This document shows positions 49,550 through 61,731 of a DNA stretch of 64,000 nt, in pieces; position 1 is the stretch's first letter, and each line of letters opens with the position of its first letter. Made by a program: the position numbers and the translations under genes. Origin of the DNA: Burkholderiaceae bacterium. GTDB taxonomy: Bacteria; Pseudomonadota; Gammaproteobacteria; Burkholderiales; Burkholderiaceae. Below the pieces are notes generated by a model. That model searched no databases and was not told the origin of the DNA. It saw only the letters and a program-made list of their open reading frames with translations. The DNA is taken from contig CANFMT010000010.1 in the NCBI GenBank assembly GCA_947448415.1, forward strand, positions 1-64,000. The letters run 5' to 3'.

Positions 49550-50370
49550 TCAGGCTTACCATAGATCAAAGCCGTCTTAGTGCTTCCAATTTCAAGCCAA
49601 TCCGTCAATTCAAGTTGAAGTTTTTTAAAGAATTTATCGGCGCGCTTATGAGCCTTCTCTTGCGCACGATTTTCATCATTGACACGATAAGAAAAGGCTA
49701 ATTCACCAACAATAGGATCACCAGCAGATTTCATCCAAATGGCAATTTCACAATGAGCCTGGACTCCATTACCAAAAACAATATTTCCTAATGGTAGGCA
49801 TGCTTCCAAAATTTTGTTGGTGGACCCACCAACGATTCTGATTGGAGAATTCTTATCGATTTTAAGCTGAGCAATTCCCGGGAAATACTTACAAATGCTA
49901 CCTAAGGATCTATCAAATAGCCTATCAATTGGTACGGCATCTAAAATTGAATTATTAGAGAAAATTTGACGATGAGTACCAACTTTATCCCCTCTTAATA
50001 TTTCTTCTTTAAAACGAATTCGTGATTTAATTTTTACTTTAGGAGTGGGGTTAAACTTGGCAGCAAGCCCCCTATCATGCGTTCGACATTTCAGCGTTAC
50101 TTCTGCATAGTCATCAACCCATACATTTTGACGAGACTCTCGAACACGCAAAATGATATTATTTAAACGAAAATCCTCGCCAGGAGTGTCGTAAAAATAA
50201 ATATTGCGCAAACCAGTGTTTGCATTATCCAGATGAAAAAAATCAACCTTATTTGCTTTGCAAAATTCAACCAGTTTTTCACTAAGAAGCAATATTCTTG
50301 AGCGTCGATCCAAACCCTTTGGCTTGATCAGCAATTTAAATTCTCTATTCGTAATCGATGGATGCATCAT
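49546..50370 (-). CDS. divergent CYTH/triphosphate-tunnel-like protein
   Basis: A 274-residue protein with no sure family. Several elements recall the CYTH/triphosphate-tunnel fold: an N-terminal charged strand REFKLLIKPKG (E10, K12), IYFYDTP at 57-63, ILRVRES at 73-79, AEVTLKC at 89-95, a later HCEIAIWMKS and VGELAFSYR, and a basic C-terminal helix. The usual ExExK metal motif is altered, so the enzyme may be changed or inactive. It is translationally coupled to two chromate-transporter halves. The call is an inference from pattern; a purely hypothetical protein is the alternative. Confidence 0.55.
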   Translation of the reverse strand: MMHPSITNREFKLLIKPKGLDRRSRILLLSEKLVEFCKANKVDFFHLDNANTGLRNIYFYDTPGEDFRLNNIILRVRESRQNVWVDDYAEVTLKCRTHDRGLAAKFNPTPKVKIKSRIRFKEEILRGDKVGTHRQIFSNNSILDAVPIDRLFDRSLGSICKYFPGIAQLKIDKNSPIRIVGGSTNKILEACLPLGNIVFGNGVQAHCEIAIWMKSAGDPIVGELAFSYRVNDENRAQEKAHKRADKFFKKLQLELTDWLEIGSTKTALIYGKPE

Positions 50371-50521
50371 CGTTAAATCCCCCTTCTTTCCTTGAGGTTA
50401 TCACCATCGTATGACATTCATGAATGCAAGGACTTATAACCCTTCACCTGAATTTACTACTATATCTAGAGAGATTGAGTGATTGGTAATAAGTCTAAAA
50501 AATTCACATAATCGTGTTTTA

Positions 50522-51865
50522 TTAGGCGGTAGGGACTAAAACAGCAATACTCTTGGCTGCATTCATTGCAACCTGAGCATCTTTAGTTTCCACCATCACG
50601 CGAACTAAAGGCTCAGTACCAGAGGTGCGTATTAGGACTCTGCCAGTATTTTTAAGATCTGACTCAACTTTGGCAATTTGTTTCTTTAAAGCCTCATCCG
50701 TGGTCCAGTCATAACCTGGTTTAAATTTAACGTTTAATAGAACCTGCGGATAAATACTGACTTCCTCAAGAAGCTGCGCAAGACTTTTCTTATTTTGGCT
50801 CATAGCAGCAAGTACTTGAAGCGCTGCAATTGTTCCATCACCTGTAGAATGCTGATCCAAGCACAGTAAATGGCCGGAACCTTCGCCCCCTATTAGCCAT
50901 CCTTTTTCTTTAAGAAGTTCTAGCACATAACGATCTCCAACTTTGGAGCGCTCAAAGCCAATACCAAGCTCTTTAATTGCATTTTCAACAGCCAAGTTAG
51001 TCATCAAGGTGCCGACAACACCGCCCTGGAGAGAACCTTTATCAAGTCGGTCCTTTGCCAACACATAAAGTAGTTCATCACCATTAAATAATCGACCACT
51101 TGCGTCCACCATTTGAAGGCGATCGGCATCACCATCTAAAGCAATCCCTAAATCTGCATTTTCTGTCTTTACTTTAGCAATTAATGCAGCTGGAGCAGTA
51201 GCGCCACAACCATCGTTAATATTGCGGCCATCAGGATTCACGCCAATGGATATTACTTCTGCACCTAATTCATGAAAAACATGAGGGGCCGTATGGTAGG
51301 CGGCACCGTTAGCACAATCCACCACAAGCTTTAAGCCTCTAAGATCCAAGTCTCCTGGGAATGTGGATTTACAAAATTCTATATAACGCCCTGCTGCATC
51401 ATCAAGGCGAAATGCTTTGCCTAATTCATCTGAGTTTACGCAACTCATGGTTTTTTCTAATTCAGCTTCTATATCCAGCTCAATATCGTCAGATAATTTA
51501 TCCCCATTTGCAGAGAAAAATTTTATGCCATTATCCTGATAGGGATTGTGCGATGCGGAAATAACGACGCCAGCCGATAAACGCAATGCTTTGGTGAGAT
51601 AGGCTACTCCAGGAGTTGGCATCGGGCCGCACAACATCACATCAACACCAGCCGCAGCAAACCCTGCCTCCAGAGCAGCCTCTAATAAATATCCGGAGAC
51701 ACGAGTATCTTTTCCTATCAATACCTTGCATCTCTCGCCAGATTTGCTACCTTTAGCCAATACCTTTCCGGCAGCATAGCCAAGTCTTGTAATGAAGTCA
51801 GGAACTATGGGAAACTTTCCCACCTCACCACGTATGCCGTCGGTACCAAAATATTGTTTTTTCAT
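50522..51865 (-). CDS. glmM: phosphoglucosamine mutase
   Basis: Converts glucosamine 6-phosphate to glucosamine 1-phosphate for peptidoglycan and LPS. It has the start [13 protein letters not shown], the phosphoserine loop [17 protein letters not shown] (Ser105 with this start), the metal loop [13 protein letters not shown] and the terminal [13 protein letters not shown]. The longest frame begins at 51916 inside folP. The ATG at 51865 opens the conserved N-terminus; the ATG at 51874 is an equal alternative, and neither has a clear ribosome-binding site. Last in rlmE-ftsH-folP-glmM. Confidence 0.96.
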   Translation of the reverse strand: MKKQYFGTDGIRGEVGKFPIVPDFITRLGYAAGKVLAKGSKSGERCKVLIGKDTRVSGYLLEAALEAGFAAAGVDVMLCGPMPTPGVAYLTKALRLSAGVVISASHNPYQDNGIKFFSANGDKLSDDIELDIEAELEKTMSCVNSDELGKAFRLDDAAGRYIEFCKSTFPGDLDLRGLKLVVDCANGAAYHTAPHVFHELGAEVISIGVNPDGRNINDGCGATAPAALIAKVKTENADLGIALDGDADRLQMVDASGRLFNGDELLYVLAKDRLDKGSLQGGVVGTLMTNLAVENAIKELGIGFERSKVGDRYVLELLKEKGWLIGGEGSGHLLCLDQHSTGDGTIAALQVLAAMSQNKKSLAQLLEEVSIYPQVLLNVKFKPGYDWTTDEALKKQIAKVESDLKNTGRVLIRTSGTEPLVRVMVETKDAQVAMNAAKSIAVLVPTA

Positions 51866-51882
51866 AGCGTTCATTATAAAAC

Positions 51883-52758
51883 TTAGATAGGTTGTTGACC
51901 TTGAACAGCTTCCCATAGCTTTAGGGCATCAATAGTTTCCGGAACATCATGTACTCTAATAATTTTGGCACCTCGATCTGCCGCCATCACCGCAGCAGCA
52001 ATACTTGATGCCACCCTATCATTCGCGTCTTTTCCAGTCACTTTCCCGAGCATGGATTTACGGGAAATTCCCGCTAAAGTTGGATAGCCAAATTGAGAAA
52101 AATCTTCAAAGCGAGAGAGCATGGCTAAATTATGTACAAGACTTTTACCAAAACCAAATCCCGGATCAATGGCTATACGATCGTGTTGAATACCATTCGC
52201 AATTAGCAGGTCCGCTCGCTCATTAAGGAAATTCGTTACTTCTGCAACTACGTCTTGATACTCAGGATTAAATTGCATCGTTAATGGATCACGCTGCATA
52301 TGCATTAAAACTATTCCACAATCTTTACTTTCGGCGACCGCTGATAATGCAGCCTCTTGACGTAATGCCCAAATATCATTTACGCAATCTACGCCTGCAT
52401 GAAGTGCTTGACGCATAGTCTCTGATTTATAGGTATCGATAGAAAGGGGAACGCCGCAATCTTTTAGACTTTCAATGATCGGGAGAACTCGATCTAGCTC
52501 TTCCTGCAATTCAACTGGTTCAGCGCCAGGTCTTGTTGATTCACCGCCTATGTCGATTAAATCAACGCCGCTAGCAATCATTCGTTCTGCTTGAGCAATG
52601 GCATCCCGGGCCATTCTAAATTTACCACCATCAGAAAATGAATCAGACGTTGCATTCAAAATGCCCATCACAATGGGACGCTTGCGTTCTGAGAAGTCAA
52701 AAAGAAAACGCCCACAACGCCATGTTGTGGGCATCTCTAAATTCCCTTGCTTACTCAT
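51883..52758 (-). CDS. folP: dihydropteroate synthase
   Basis: Joins pterin pyrophosphate and p-aminobenzoate in folate synthesis; it is the sulfonamide target. The 291-residue barrel has [20 protein letters not shown] motif near residue 31, [15 protein letters not shown] near residue 71 and DPGFGFGKS near residue 199. It lies between ftsH and glmM, the usual order. Confidence 0.97.
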   Translation of the reverse strand: MSKQGNLEMPTTWRCGRFLFDFSERKRPIVMGILNATSDSFSDGGKFRMARDAIAQAERMIASGVDLIDIGGESTRPGAEPVELQEELDRVLPIIESLKDCGVPLSIDTYKSETMRQALHAGVDCVNDIWALRQEAALSAVAESKDCGIVLMHMQRDPLTMQFNPEYQDVVAEVTNFLNERADLLIANGIQHDRIAIDPGFGFGKSLVHNLAMLSRFEDFSQFGYPTLAGISRKSMLGKVTGKDANDRVASSIAAAVMAADRGAKIIRVHDVPETIDALKLWEAVQGQQPI

Positions 52759-52777
52759 TTAATACATCATCAATTAG

Positions 52778-54655
52778 TTAAGCAGTTGCCGGTGCACTTC
52801 CAGCTGCAGGGCCAGGTGCACCTGCTGAATTGCCAAACTGAGTTGCTGGCGGTGGTTTAGGGGTTCGCGGAGGACGACCTTCCATAATGTCGTTAATCTG
52901 CTCCGCATCAATGGTCTCCCATTCAAGCAAGGCAGCAACCATTGCCTCTACCTTATCGCGGTTTTGCTCCAAGATAGATCTTGCTAAAGCATATTGACTA
53001 TCAATCAGCATCCGAATTTCAGCGTCGACTTTTTGCTGAGTTAATTCAGAAACCGTTTTAGTGCTATTGCGACCAAAGATACTCTCAGATTCAGTATCGA
53101 CGTATACCATTGTGCCCAAGCTATCGCTCATGCCATAACGCGTTACCATGTCGCGCGCCATTTTCGTTGCACGCTCAAAGTCATTAGATGCGCCGGTGCT
53201 CATTGAATGCAAGAACACCTCTTCAGCAGCGCGTCCACCAAACAAAATAGCCAACTCCTCCAACATGCGATCTTTGTATAGATTGACACGATCAAATTCT
53301 GGCAACTGCCAAGTAACGCCTAAGGCCATGCCACGCGGCATGATGGTTACTTTATGCACTGGATCAGCCTTGGGCAAGACCTTGGCAACAACAGCATGAC
53401 CTGACTCATGGTAAGCGGTATTGCGACGCTCTTCTTCGCGCATCACAGCAGACTTACGCTCTGGACCCATATAGATCTTATCTTTGGCGTCCTCAAAGTC
53501 CTTCATATCTACTGAGCGTTTATTGCGACGCGCAGCAAATAAGGCAGCTTCATTCACTAGGTTGGCTAAGTCAGCACCAGAAAAACCAGGAGTTCCACGT
53601 GCCAAAACAGCAGCATTCACATCTGGATCAATTGGCACTTTGCGCATATGCACTTGCAAAATTTGTTCACGACCACGAATATCTGGCAAGCCAACATGCA
53701 CCTGACGATCAAAACGACCTGGGCGCAAAAGTGCTTTATCTAGAACGTCCGAACGATTGGTGGCAGCGACAACTATCACTCCACTGTTACTTTCAAAGCC
53801 GTCCATCTCAACAAGCATCTGATTTAATGTTTGTTCGCGTTCGTCATTTCCGCCACCCATACCAGCGCCACGGTGGCGACCAACTGCATCAATTTCATCA
53901 ATAAAAATGATACAAGGAGAATTCTTCTTGGCGTTCTCAAACATATCGCGAACACGTGAAGCGCCAACGCCCACAAACATTTCTACGAAATCAGAACCTG
54001 AAATCGAGAAGAAAGGAACTTTAGCCTCACCCGCAATCGCACGTGCCAAAAGGGTTTTACCGGTGCCTGGAGGGCCAACAAGTAAAACGCCATGGGGAAT
54101 ACGGCCGCCTAACTTTTGAAACTTTTGTGGATCTTTAAGGAAGTCGACTAATTCAAATACCTCTTCTTTAGCCTCATCGCATCCTGCAACATCTGCAAAA
54201 GTAACGGTATTGCTATTTTCGTCAATCAGGCGTGCCTTAGATTTGCCAAAAGAAAATGCTCCACCTTTTCCACCGCCTTGCATTTGGCGCATCATGAAAA
54301 ACCAGAAGCCAATAATCAACAAGGTTGGTCCAAGATAATACAAAGCAGAAACCAACATATTTGGTTCATCATCGGCTTTACCCGTAACTTGAACACCGTA
54401 CTTCATCAAGTCACCAACCATCCAAATATCTCCTGGAGAGATGATGGAATACTTGGCGCCATCAGCAGGAGTAACCTGAAGCGTGCGCCCTTGAACATCT
54501 ACGCGCTTGACTTTGCCTGCTTTGGCATCATCCATAAATTGTGAATAAGTGACTTGGTTTTGGTCCTTAGGCTTATCAAACTGTTTAAAAACAGTGAAAA
54601 GCACTAAGCCCACAATGAGCCACACACCGATTTTTTGAAACATATTGCTGTTCAA
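52778..54655 (-). CDS. ftsH: ATP-dependent zinc metalloprotease FtsH
   Basis: Membrane AAA protease that removes damaged membrane and regulatory proteins. There are two transmembrane segments (about residues 8-25 and 103-122), Walker A GPPGTGKT at 194-201, Walker B FIDEIDAV, the SRH region and the zinc site HESGHAV near residue 420. The C-terminal tail is rich in Ala/Pro/Gly. The start is TTG at 54655, supported by an AAGGA site and by the MNSNMF start shared by relatives; ATG at 54643 is the alternative. It lies 146 bp after rlmE, both on the minus strand. Confidence 0.97.
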   Translation of the reverse strand: MNSNMFQKIGVWLIVGLVLFTVFKQFDKPKDQNQVTYSQFMDDAKAGKVKRVDVQGRTLQVTPADGAKYSIISPGDIWMVGDLMKYGVQVTGKADDEPNMLVSALYYLGPTLLIIGFWFFMMRQMQGGGKGGAFSFGKSKARLIDENSNTVTFADVAGCDEAKEEVFELVDFLKDPQKFQKLGGRIPHGVLLVGPPGTGKTLLARAIAGEAKVPFFSISGSDFVEMFVGVGASRVRDMFENAKKNSPCIIFIDEIDAVGRHRGAGMGGGNDEREQTLNQMLVEMDGFESNSGVIVVAATNRSDVLDKALLRPGRFDRQVHVGLPDIRGREQILQVHMRKVPIDPDVNAAVLARGTPGFSGADLANLVNEAALFAARRNKRSVDMKDFEDAKDKIYMGPERKSAVMREEERRNTAYHESGHAVVAKVLPKADPVHKVTIMPRGMALGVTWQLPEFDRVNLYKDRMLEELAILFGGRAAEEVFLHSMSTGASNDFERATKMARDMVTRYGMSDSLGTMVYVDTESESIFGRNSTKTVSELTQQKVDAEIRMLIDSQYALARSILEQNRDKVEAMVAALLEWETIDAEQINDIMEGRPPRTPKPPPATQFGNSAGAPGPAAGSAPATA

Positions 54656-54801
54656 AATGAGTCCTTTTCTGGATTGATCCAGGAGTTAAAGCGAATCGCT
54701 ACCTAAGTATTTGATTCTACTACCAGCCTTTTTCAAGAGCTAATCACATATTTATTTAATAAAACCCTATAAAACGGGGGGTCTTGAGGGGTATTTAATG
54801 C

Positions 54802-55476
54802 TTATTTGGGTGGTTTCAGGTTTCTTCCCAATAGGAAAATTTCTGAGGATCTAGCCCTAGAGGCCTTCGGTTTTCTGGAAGCTACAGTTTTAAAGACCTT
54901 CTTAAAAGATTCCACTATTTGACTGTACCCGCTGCCGTTAAAGCACTTAATCAATAAAGCGCCCTCAGGCTTAAGGTGGTCAGTGGCAAAATCAAGCGCG
55001 ATTTCTGCCAAGAAAGCCATTCTGGCGGCATCTGCAACGCCAACTCCGGATAGATTTGGAGCCATATCCGATAGCACCAAATCCACCTTACCATTTGCAT
55101 CTTTAGGCAATAGAGCCTCAAGAGCATTTAAGCCCTCTTCCTCTCGAAAATCACCCTGTATGAAATTAACGTCCGCAATATCTTCCATCGGCAAAATATC
55201 AATGGCAATAATTTGCCCATCAGGCTTGCCCGATTCGATCTTGGGATTGCTCTTTCCAAGCTCCGTGAGTCTATTGCGGGCATACTGAGACCAGCTGCCT
55301 GGAGCACTTCCAAGGTCAACGATTGTCATACCCGCTTTGATGAGGTGATCTTGCTCGTCAATTTCACTGAGCTTATAAACCGCTCTAGCGCGATAACCCT
55401 CTTTCTGGGCCATCTTCACATAGGGATCGGTTAAATGATCCTGCAACCAACTTTTATTAAATTTATTCTTCGCCAC
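54802..55476 (-). CDS. rlmE: 23S rRNA 2'-O-methyltransferase (U2552)
   Basis: Methylates U2552 of 23S rRNA during late large-subunit assembly. The 224-residue SAM enzyme shows FLEEKYK-equivalent YKLSEIDEQ near residue 35, the SAM loop [14 protein letters not shown] near residue 54, the aspartate of LVLSDMAPN near residue 137 and KCFNGSG (catalytic Lys) near residue 177. Divergent from yhbY with a 126-bp shared region. Confidence 0.96.
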   Translation of the reverse strand: MAKNKFNKSWLQDHLTDPYVKMAQKEGYRARAVYKLSEIDEQDHLIKAGMTIVDLGSAPGSWSQYARNRLTELGKSNPKIESGKPDGQIIAIDILPMEDIADVNFIQGDFREEEGLNALEALLPKDANGKVDLVLSDMAPNLSGVGVADAARMAFLAEIALDFATDHLKPEGALLIKCFNGSGYSQIVESFKKVFKTVASRKPKASRARSSEIFLLGRNLKPPK

Positions 55477-55602
55477 AGCTTACCCACTTTCACCCTCTAT
55501 TTTCCTAGTTTATGAGTTCTAAAGCAAAAGGAATTGAACAAAATACAGGCTAATTAAGGCTAAAAAGCGATTTTTGAGCTCCAATGCTCTATCATCGTGC
55601 CC

Positions 55603-56229
55603 ATGACAGCACTCACCATAACCCCAACCCAACGCAAATCTCTTAAAGCAGACGCTCATGACCTAAGTCCTGTCGTTATGATTGGTGGAGATGGCTTAAC
55701 TCCAGCCGTTGTTAAGGAGGCCAAGCTAGCGATCAATCATCATGGCTTGATTAAGATACGCGTATTTGGCGATGATCGAGATGCTCGTGTTGCCATCTAT
55801 AATGAGCTTTGCGATAAGTTAGATGCTGCTCCAGTTCAACATATTGGTAAGTTGCTAGTCCTTTGGAAGCCAAAGGATGTAGTCGATGAAGCTTTTAGCA
55901 ATCTTGGGCGCTCTAGCAAACAAACTAAGAAGTCCCTACAAGCGCCACGTACCAAACGACAACCTAATCGAGCTCCAGCTAAAGCGGGTGTTCGTACTAG
56001 CACCTCAGAAAGATCAGATCGCCGCTCTGCTTCTAACAAATCTCCATTTGCGCGAGCTGCAGCCGTTAAATCAGCAACCCCTAAGAAACGGGTTCTCAGA
56101 TCTGAAGCTGCTGAGTCAAAAATTGGCTGGTCTTCACCTGGCTATAGAAAAGCTGCAGCAGCTCCAGCGCCAATCAAAAAACGCAAAGCGAGAATGAGTA
56201 GTACAAAGAAAAAATCACTGGGATCCTAA
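55603..56229 (+). CDS. yhbY: YhbY-type CRM-domain RNA-binding protein with long basic tail
   Basis: The N-terminal CRM domain (about residues 1-97) has LKADAHDLSPVVMIGGDGLT and the GLIKIRVFGDD block; in E. coli it binds pre-50S ribosomes. After the domain comes a 100-residue tail rich in Lys, Arg, Ser and Ala, far longer than the 97-residue E. coli protein and likely disordered. The ATG at 55603 is used; a GTG two codons upstream is possible. It is divergent from rlmE, also a 50S-assembly gene, and ends in a strong terminator. Confidence 0.92.
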   Translation: MTALTITPTQRKSLKADAHDLSPVVMIGGDGLTPAVVKEAKLAINHHGLIKIRVFGDDRDARVAIYNELCDKLDAAPVQHIGKLLVLWKPKDVVDEAFSNLGRSSKQTKKSLQAPRTKRQPNRAPAKAGVRTSTSERSDRRSASNKSPFARAAAVKSATPKKRVLRSEAAESKIGWSSPGYRKAAAAPAPIKKRKARMSSTKKKSLGS

Positions 56230-56250
56230 TTGGATCGAAACAACAATAAC

Positions 56251-56273
56251 AACGCCGCTAGTCGGCGTTTTTT
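56251..56273 (+). terminator. Rho-independent terminator of yhbY
   Basis: AACGCCG, five-base loop CTAGT, CGGCGTT then a T-run. It overlaps the 3' end of the convergent DUF4149 gene. Confidence 0.85.
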
Positions 56274-56731
56274 GTTGAACACCAAACTAAAGCAAGACCT
56301 AAGATGCTTTGAGTAAGATAGATTGCACTAGAAATGCCATGTAGGCGATTAAAAAGGACTGCGTGTGTAGATTCTCGTATAGACAAATTCAAATATAGCG
56401 CTTGGTCGCGCAAGGAGTTCATCCAGGGAATAAGAATGAAGGCTGCCGCAACAAAACAAGACAACATACCAAGCAGAATCCAGCGTGATAAACGATATTG
56501 GTCTTTACCTTGCCGTACTAAATAGTTGGATATCGCCATTAAGATGGCGCTGAAACCAACTCCTAGGTATGCAGTTGCCTTAAACAAATTGGCTGCAACC
56601 ATTCCAGCAACTTGCCTATCACCCAAGGATGAAAAAAGTACCGGCACCACTAGAAAGCCTATGACGATAAAGCCACCAACCCAAAGTCCAGATATAAAGC
56701 TAAAAATTCTCTGAATTTTAGATGAGCTCAT
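56258..56731 (-). CDS. DUF4149 membrane protein
   Basis: A 157-residue inner-membrane protein with four hydrophobic segments. The start QRIFSFISGLWVGGFIVIGFLV and the FNRLHGISSAIYLTQSILGL end are typical of DUF4149. Function unknown. Its ATG overlaps the greA stop (TAATG), so the two are coupled; this greA-DUF4149 link is common in Burkholderiales. Confidence 0.88.
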   Translation of the reverse strand: MSSSKIQRIFSFISGLWVGGFIVIGFLVVPVLFSSLGDRQVAGMVAANLFKATAYLGVGFSAILMAISNYLVRQGKDQYRLSRWILLGMLSCFVAAAFILIPWMNSLRDQALYLNLSIRESTHAVLFNRLHGISSAIYLTQSILGLALVWCSTKNAD

Positions 56732-57207
56732 TAGATATAGCGCACCGCCAAAATTTCTACTTCGCGATTACCACCAGGAGCTTGAACTGCAACAACATCA
56801 CCCTCTTCTTTGCTGATTAGCGCACGAGCAATTGGTGAGCTAATGGAGATCTTGTTAAGAGCAATATCAGCTTCATCATCTCCAACAATCTGGTAAGTGA
56901 GCTTGGTACCATCTTCTAAATCTTCAAGATCAACAGTAGCGCCAAATACCACGCGACCTGAAACATCTAGAGAGGCCGGATCAATAATTTGTGCAGCAGA
57001 AAGCTTACCTTCTAACTCTTGGATGCGACCTTCAATAAATCCCTGCTTTTCTTTCGCTGCATCGTACTCTGCATTCTCTGAGAGATCACCTTGTGCGCGT
57101 GCTTCAGAAATCGCATTGATGACGGATGGACGCTCTACATGCTTAAGACGATGCAATTCCTCCTTCAGGAGTTCTGCACCGCGCTTGGTAATTGGAATTG
57201 TGCTCAT
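56731..57207 (-). CDS. greA: transcription elongation factor GreA
   Basis: Rescues backtracked RNA polymerase by promoting transcript cleavage. The 158-residue protein has the N-terminal coiled coil with the acidic tip [13 protein letters not shown] near residue 41 and the C-terminal FKBP-like domain with [13 protein letters not shown] and [16 protein letters not shown]. It lies 58 bp after carB. Confidence 0.97.
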   Translation of the reverse strand: MSTIPITKRGAELLKEELHRLKHVERPSVINAISEARAQGDLSENAEYDAAKEKQGFIEGRIQELEGKLSAAQIIDPASLDVSGRVVFGATVDLEDLEDGTKLTYQIVGDDEADIALNKISISSPIARALISKEEGDVVAVQAPGGNREVEILAVRYI

Positions 57208-57265
57208 ACAACTAACCTAACTTAAATTTGTACGCAAAATAGCGTTAATAAGAAATGATTTTAGA

Positions 57266-60200
57266 TTAAACGAGCGACCGATGTAAGTTTTGGAGTGAAT
57301 AGACCTCTAGAGACTCTTTACTACCCATTTGCGAGGCAAGTAAGCCGTCCATAACAGCGCGCGCAGCACTAATGGTTGTGTAATACGTCACACCATTAGC
57401 TTGGGCACTAGTACGAATAGAACGAGAGTCTGCGATTGCCGTTCTGGTCTCATCAACAGTCGTAAATACCAGAGAAATTTCACCATTTTTGATGAAATCT
57501 ACTATGTGCGGACGACCATCTTTGACTTTATTCACCACTTTAACTGGCAAGCCAGCAGCTTCAATAGCAGCAGCAGTACCTTTAGTCGCAACCATTGGGA
57601 AGCCTAATTGATGCAGGAGCTTAGCTACCTCAATAGCCTTAGGCTTATCACTGTCTTTTACTGTGAGGAGTACAGTGCCACTCTTTGGCAACTTGATTCC
57701 TGCACCCAACTGGGATTTGAACAGTGCTTCACCAAAGGTTTTTCCTACACCCATTACTTCGCCAGTTGAGCGCATCTCAGGCCCAAGAATTGGATCGATG
57801 CCAGGGAATTTATTAAAGGGGAAAACAGCTTCTTTAACTGAGAAGTAAGGTGGCTTCACTTCAGACTTAATCCCTTGCTGAGCAAGTGTCTGACCAACCA
57901 TACAACGCGCTGCAATTTTGGCAAGTTGTAAACCGGTGGCTTTAGAGACAAATGGAACTGTTCGTGAAGCGCGTGGATTTACTTCGAGAACATAAATAAC
58001 ATCCTTGCCATCGACATTCTGAATCGCAAACTGCACATTCATTAGGCCAATCACATTCAGACCCTTAGCCATAGCTGCAGTTTGACGCTTAATCTCTTCT
58101 ACAGTTGCATCAGATAGTGAATAAGGCGGTAATGAACATGCAGAATCGCCGGAATGTACGCCAGCCTGCTCGATATGCTCCATAACACCGCCGATGAATA
58201 CTTTTTCTCCATCGCTAATGCAATCAACGTCACATTCAATCGCATCATTAAGGAAGCGATCTAAAAGGACTGGTGAATCGTGAGATACCTTCACAGCTTC
58301 GCGCATATAACGCTCTAAATCACGGCCATCATGAACGATCTCCATAGCGCGACCACCTAGAACATAGGATGGACGAACTACCAAGGGATATCCAATCTCT
58401 TCAGCAAGCTTGAGCGCCTCTTCTTCAGTACGTGCAGTACGATTAGGTGGCTGACGCAAGCCTAAGTCTTGCAATAACTTCTGGAAACGTTCACGATCTT
58501 CAGCAGCATCAATCATGTCTGGCGATGTGCCGATAATTGGTACACCGTTACGCTCTAAATCTAAAGCCAACTTCAAAGGAGTTTGGCCACCATATTGAAC
58601 AATGACGCCTTTTGGTTTTTCTTTGGCGACGATTTCCAAAACATCTTCTAAAGTTAAGGGCTCAAAATACAAGCGATCGGAAGTGTCGTAATCAGTGGAA
58701 ACAGTTTCAGGATTGCAGTTAACCATGATGGTTTCATAACCATCATCACGCATTGCTAAGGCCGCATGAACACAGCAATAGTCAAACTCAATTCCTTGGC
58801 CGATACGATTTGGACCGCCGCCCAAAACCATTATCTTCTCTTTGCTTGTTGGGCGAGATTCACATTCTCCATGCTCAGCCTCATATGTTGAGTACATATA
58901 AGCTGTATTGGTAGAAAATTCTGCGGCACAAGTATCAACACGTTTATAAACTGGCACTACCTTTAAGCGATGACGTGCTGCACGAACTGACGATGCATCA
59001 GCACCTAATAATTTTGCTATGCGGCGATCTGAGAAACCTTTTTGCTTTACAAAACGTAACTCTGCAGCAGAAAGGCTGTCGATCTTACGTTGCTTAAGCT
59101 CGGTCTCGATAGTAATTAGCTCTTCAATTTGCTCTAAGAACCATGGATCAACTTTAGTTTCGTTGTAGATCTCATCAAGACCCATTCCCATGCGGAATGC
59201 GTCAGCTAAGAACCAGATGCGATCTGGACCAGGCTCATTAATTTCATTAATGATGTCATCAAGATCGGTCGACATTTCATCTAAGCCATCAACACCAACC
59301 TCTAGACCACGCAAAGCCTTTTGGAATGATTCTTGGAATGTGCGACCAATAGCCATCACTTCACCTACGGACTTCATTTGCGTAGTTAGACGTGAATCAG
59401 CTTGAGGAAACTTTTCGAAAGCAAAACGTGGAATCTTCGTCACAACATAGTCGATTGAAGGTTCAAACGAGGCAGGCGTTGCACCGCCGGTAATGTCATT
59501 CTTAAGCTCATCTAAGGTATAGCCGACCGCTAACTTTGCGGCAATCTTGGCAATTGGAAAGCCGGTCGCTTTGGATGCTAAGGCAGATGAACGAGAAACC
59601 CGTGGGTTCATCTCGATCACAATCATGCGCCCATCAACAGGATTAATCGAAAACTGCACATTTGATCCACCGGTATCAACGCCAATTTCCCTCAAAACAG
59701 CAATCGATGCATTACGCATGATTTGATACTCTTTATCTGTCAAAGTTTGCGCTGGAGCAACTGTAATTGAGTCCCCTGTATGAACGCCCATGGGATCTAA
59801 GTTCTCAATGGAGCAGACGATGATGCAATTGTCATTACGATCACGCACCACTTCCATCTCAAACTCTTTCCAACCCAAGAGAGACTCTTCAATCAAGAGC
59901 TCGCGGGTTGGCGATAAATCAAGACCACGTTTGCAAATCTCTTCAAACTCTTCGCGGTTATAGGCAATGCCACCACCAGAGCCACCCATGGTGAATGAGG
60001 GACGAATAACTACTGGAAAACCGGAGCTACCTGTCTCGACTTGAATGCGCTGTTGCACTTCATGAGCCTCATCCATTGAGTGTGCAATACCAGACTTCGC
60101 AGAACCAAGGCCAATCTTGGTCATTGCTTCTTTAAATTTCTGGCGATCTTCTGCTTTGTCAATTGCCTCTGGCGATGCGCCAATCAATTCGCAGCCGTAC

Positions 60201-60529
60201 TTTTTTAATACACCATGACGATGTAAATCAAGGGCGCAGTTCAAGGCAGTTTGTCCGCCCATCGTTGGCAAAATCGCATCCGGTTTTTCAGTAGCAATAA
60301 TGCGCTCAACTACTTCCCAGGTGATTGGCTCGATGTAAGTGACATCAGCCATCTCCGGATCAGTCATGATGGTTGCAGGATTACTGTTAACCAAAATAAC
60401 TTTGTAACCCTCATCACGCAGAGCTTTACAAGCTTGCGCGCCAGAATAGTCAAACTCACAGGCCTGTCCAATCACAATGGGACCAGCACCAATGATTAGG
60501 ATGCTCTTAATGTCGCTACGCTTAGGCAT
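57266..60529 (-). CDS. carB: carbamoyl-phosphate synthase large subunit
   Basis: Makes carbamoyl phosphate for arginine and pyrimidines with the ammonia from CarA. The 1087-residue protein has two homologous ATP-grasp halves: the first opens [19 protein letters not shown] and the second [17 protein letters not shown] near residue 575. The MGS-like allosteric domain is at the C-terminus from about residue 950. Its ATG overlaps the carA stop by one base. Followed by greA. Confidence 0.98.
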   Translation of the reverse strand: MPKRSDIKSILIIGAGPIVIGQACEFDYSGAQACKALRDEGYKVILVNSNPATIMTDPEMADVTYIEPITWEVVERIIATEKPDAILPTMGGQTALNCALDLHRHGVLKKYGCELIGASPEAIDKAEDRQKFKEAMTKIGLGSAKSGIAHSMDEAHEVQQRIQVETGSSGFPVVIRPSFTMGGSGGGIAYNREEFEEICKRGLDLSPTRELLIEESLLGWKEFEMEVVRDRNDNCIIVCSIENLDPMGVHTGDSITVAPAQTLTDKEYQIMRNASIAVLREIGVDTGGSNVQFSINPVDGRMIVIEMNPRVSRSSALASKATGFPIAKIAAKLAVGYTLDELKNDITGGATPASFEPSIDYVVTKIPRFAFEKFPQADSRLTTQMKSVGEVMAIGRTFQESFQKALRGLEVGVDGLDEMSTDLDDIINEINEPGPDRIWFLADAFRMGMGLDEIYNETKVDPWFLEQIEELITIETELKQRKIDSLSAAELRFVKQKGFSDRRIAKLLGADASSVRAARHRLKVVPVYKRVDTCAAEFSTNTAYMYSTYEAEHGECESRPTSKEKIMVLGGGPNRIGQGIEFDYCCVHAALAMRDDGYETIMVNCNPETVSTDYDTSDRLYFEPLTLEDVLEIVAKEKPKGVIVQYGGQTPLKLALDLERNGVPIIGTSPDMIDAAEDRERFQKLLQDLGLRQPPNRTARTEEEALKLAEEIGYPLVVRPSYVLGGRAMEIVHDGRDLERYMREAVKVSHDSPVLLDRFLNDAIECDVDCISDGEKVFIGGVMEHIEQAGVHSGDSACSLPPYSLSDATVEEIKRQTAAMAKGLNVIGLMNVQFAIQNVDGKDVIYVLEVNPRASRTVPFVSKATGLQLAKIAARCMVGQTLAQQGIKSEVKPPYFSVKEAVFPFNKFPGIDPILGPEMRSTGEVMGVGKTFGEALFKSQLGAGIKLPKSGTVLLTVKDSDKPKAIEVAKLLHQLGFPMVATKGTAAAIEAAGLPVKVVNKVKDGRPHIVDFIKNGEISLVFTTVDETRTAIADSRSIRTSAQANGVTYYTTISAARAVMDGLLASQMGSKESLEVYSLQNLHRSLV

Positions 60530-61731
60530 TATTTGCCCTCCTTATTACCAACGGCGGCAGCATTCATAAGCTCCACAAAACGATCAAATAAATAGGCTAT
60601 GTCATGAGGGCCCGGCGAGGCCTCTGGGTGCCCCTGAAAACACAATGCAGGCTTATCTTTCCAAGCAAGACCCTGTAAAGAGCCGTCAAACAAAGACACG
60701 TGAGTTACACGCAGATTGTTTGGAAGCGTATTGGCATCCACAGCAAAACCGTGGTTTTGCGAGGTAATCGCTACACGGCCCGTATCCAAATCTTTTACCG
60801 GATGATTTGCTCCATGGTGACCAAACTTCATTTTCAAAGTCTTAGCACCAGCTGCCAAGCCCATAATTTGGTGCCCTAAGCAGATGCCAAACGTTGGCAC
60901 ACCTTTTTCAATAATTTCTTTTGCTGCAGCAATCGCATAATCGCAAGGCCCAGGATCTCCAGGACCATTTGAGAAAAATACGCCATCTGGTTTCATTGCT
61001 AAAACTTCAGTTGCACTGGTTTGCGCAGGAACAACTGTTAATTCACATCCACGCTCAGTTAACATGCGCAAAATATTTCGCTTCACACCAAAGTCATAGG
61101 CAACAACCTTTTTGCTTGCTTTTGATTTATCCAAAGCTCTGTATGCTGGTTTCCCGTCTGGGCCATGTAAATCCCACTCTGCCTCGCGCCACTCATAGGA
61201 TTTTTTGGTTGTGACAACTTTTGCCAAATCTAAACCTGCCATTCCAGGGAATGCCTTAGCTAGTTCCAATGCTTTCTGGCCAAGCGCTTCATAATTCTCA
61301 CCTAATTTGCCAGCAACAATGGCGCCAGACTGTGCGCCTTTATCACGCAATATACGGGTAAGCATGCGAGTATCAATTCCAGCGATACCAACTACTCCAG
61401 CTTGAGTGAGGTAGCTATCTAAGCTGGCTTCTGAGCGGAAATTGGAGACTCGCTTTGGTAGATCTTTAATTACCAAGCCGGCTGCATGAATTTGATCAGA
61501 TTCGGCATCTTGAGCATTAACACCGACATTGCCAATATGGGGATAAGTCAAGGTGACTATCTGACGTGAATAGCTTGGATCAGTAACGATCTCTTGGTAT
61601 CCAGTTAATGCGGTATTGAAGACAACTTCACCAGCAGTTTCGCCAAGAGCGCCAATGCTAAAACCGGGAAATATAGTGCCGTCGGCTAAGGCCAACACGG
61701 CGGGAGGAAAAGAAGGAAGCAAGGGTGACAA
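60529..61731 (-). CDS. carA: carbamoyl-phosphate synthase small subunit
   Basis: Glutaminase that feeds ammonia to CarB. The 400-residue protein has the N-terminal domain with [19 protein letters not shown] near residue 30 and a class I amidotransferase with the nucleophile in [11 protein letters not shown] and the His-Glu pair in [13 protein letters not shown]. The start is TTG at 61731, with a GGAGA site 6 nt upstream; no in-frame ATG offers a better start. The 235 bp upstream (61732-61966) is the promoter region and includes the hairpin CCCCAGTCAAATGGGG at about 61889-61904. Confidence 0.96.
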   Translation of the reverse strand: MSPLLPSFPPAVLALADGTIFPGFSIGALGETAGEVVFNTALTGYQEIVTDPSYSRQIVTLTYPHIGNVGVNAQDAESDQIHAAGLVIKDLPKRVSNFRSEASLDSYLTQAGVVGIAGIDTRMLTRILRDKGAQSGAIVAGKLGENYEALGQKALELAKAFPGMAGLDLAKVVTTKKSYEWREAEWDLHGPDGKPAYRALDKSKASKKVVAYDFGVKRNILRMLTERGCELTVVPAQTSATEVLAMKPDGVFFSNGPGDPGPCDYAIAAAKEIIEKGVPTFGICLGHQIMGLAAGAKTLKMKFGHHGANHPVKDLDTGRVAITSQNHGFAVDANTLPNNLRVTHVSLFDGSLQGLAWKDKPALCFQGHPEASPGPHDIAYLFDRFVELMNAAAVGNKEGK

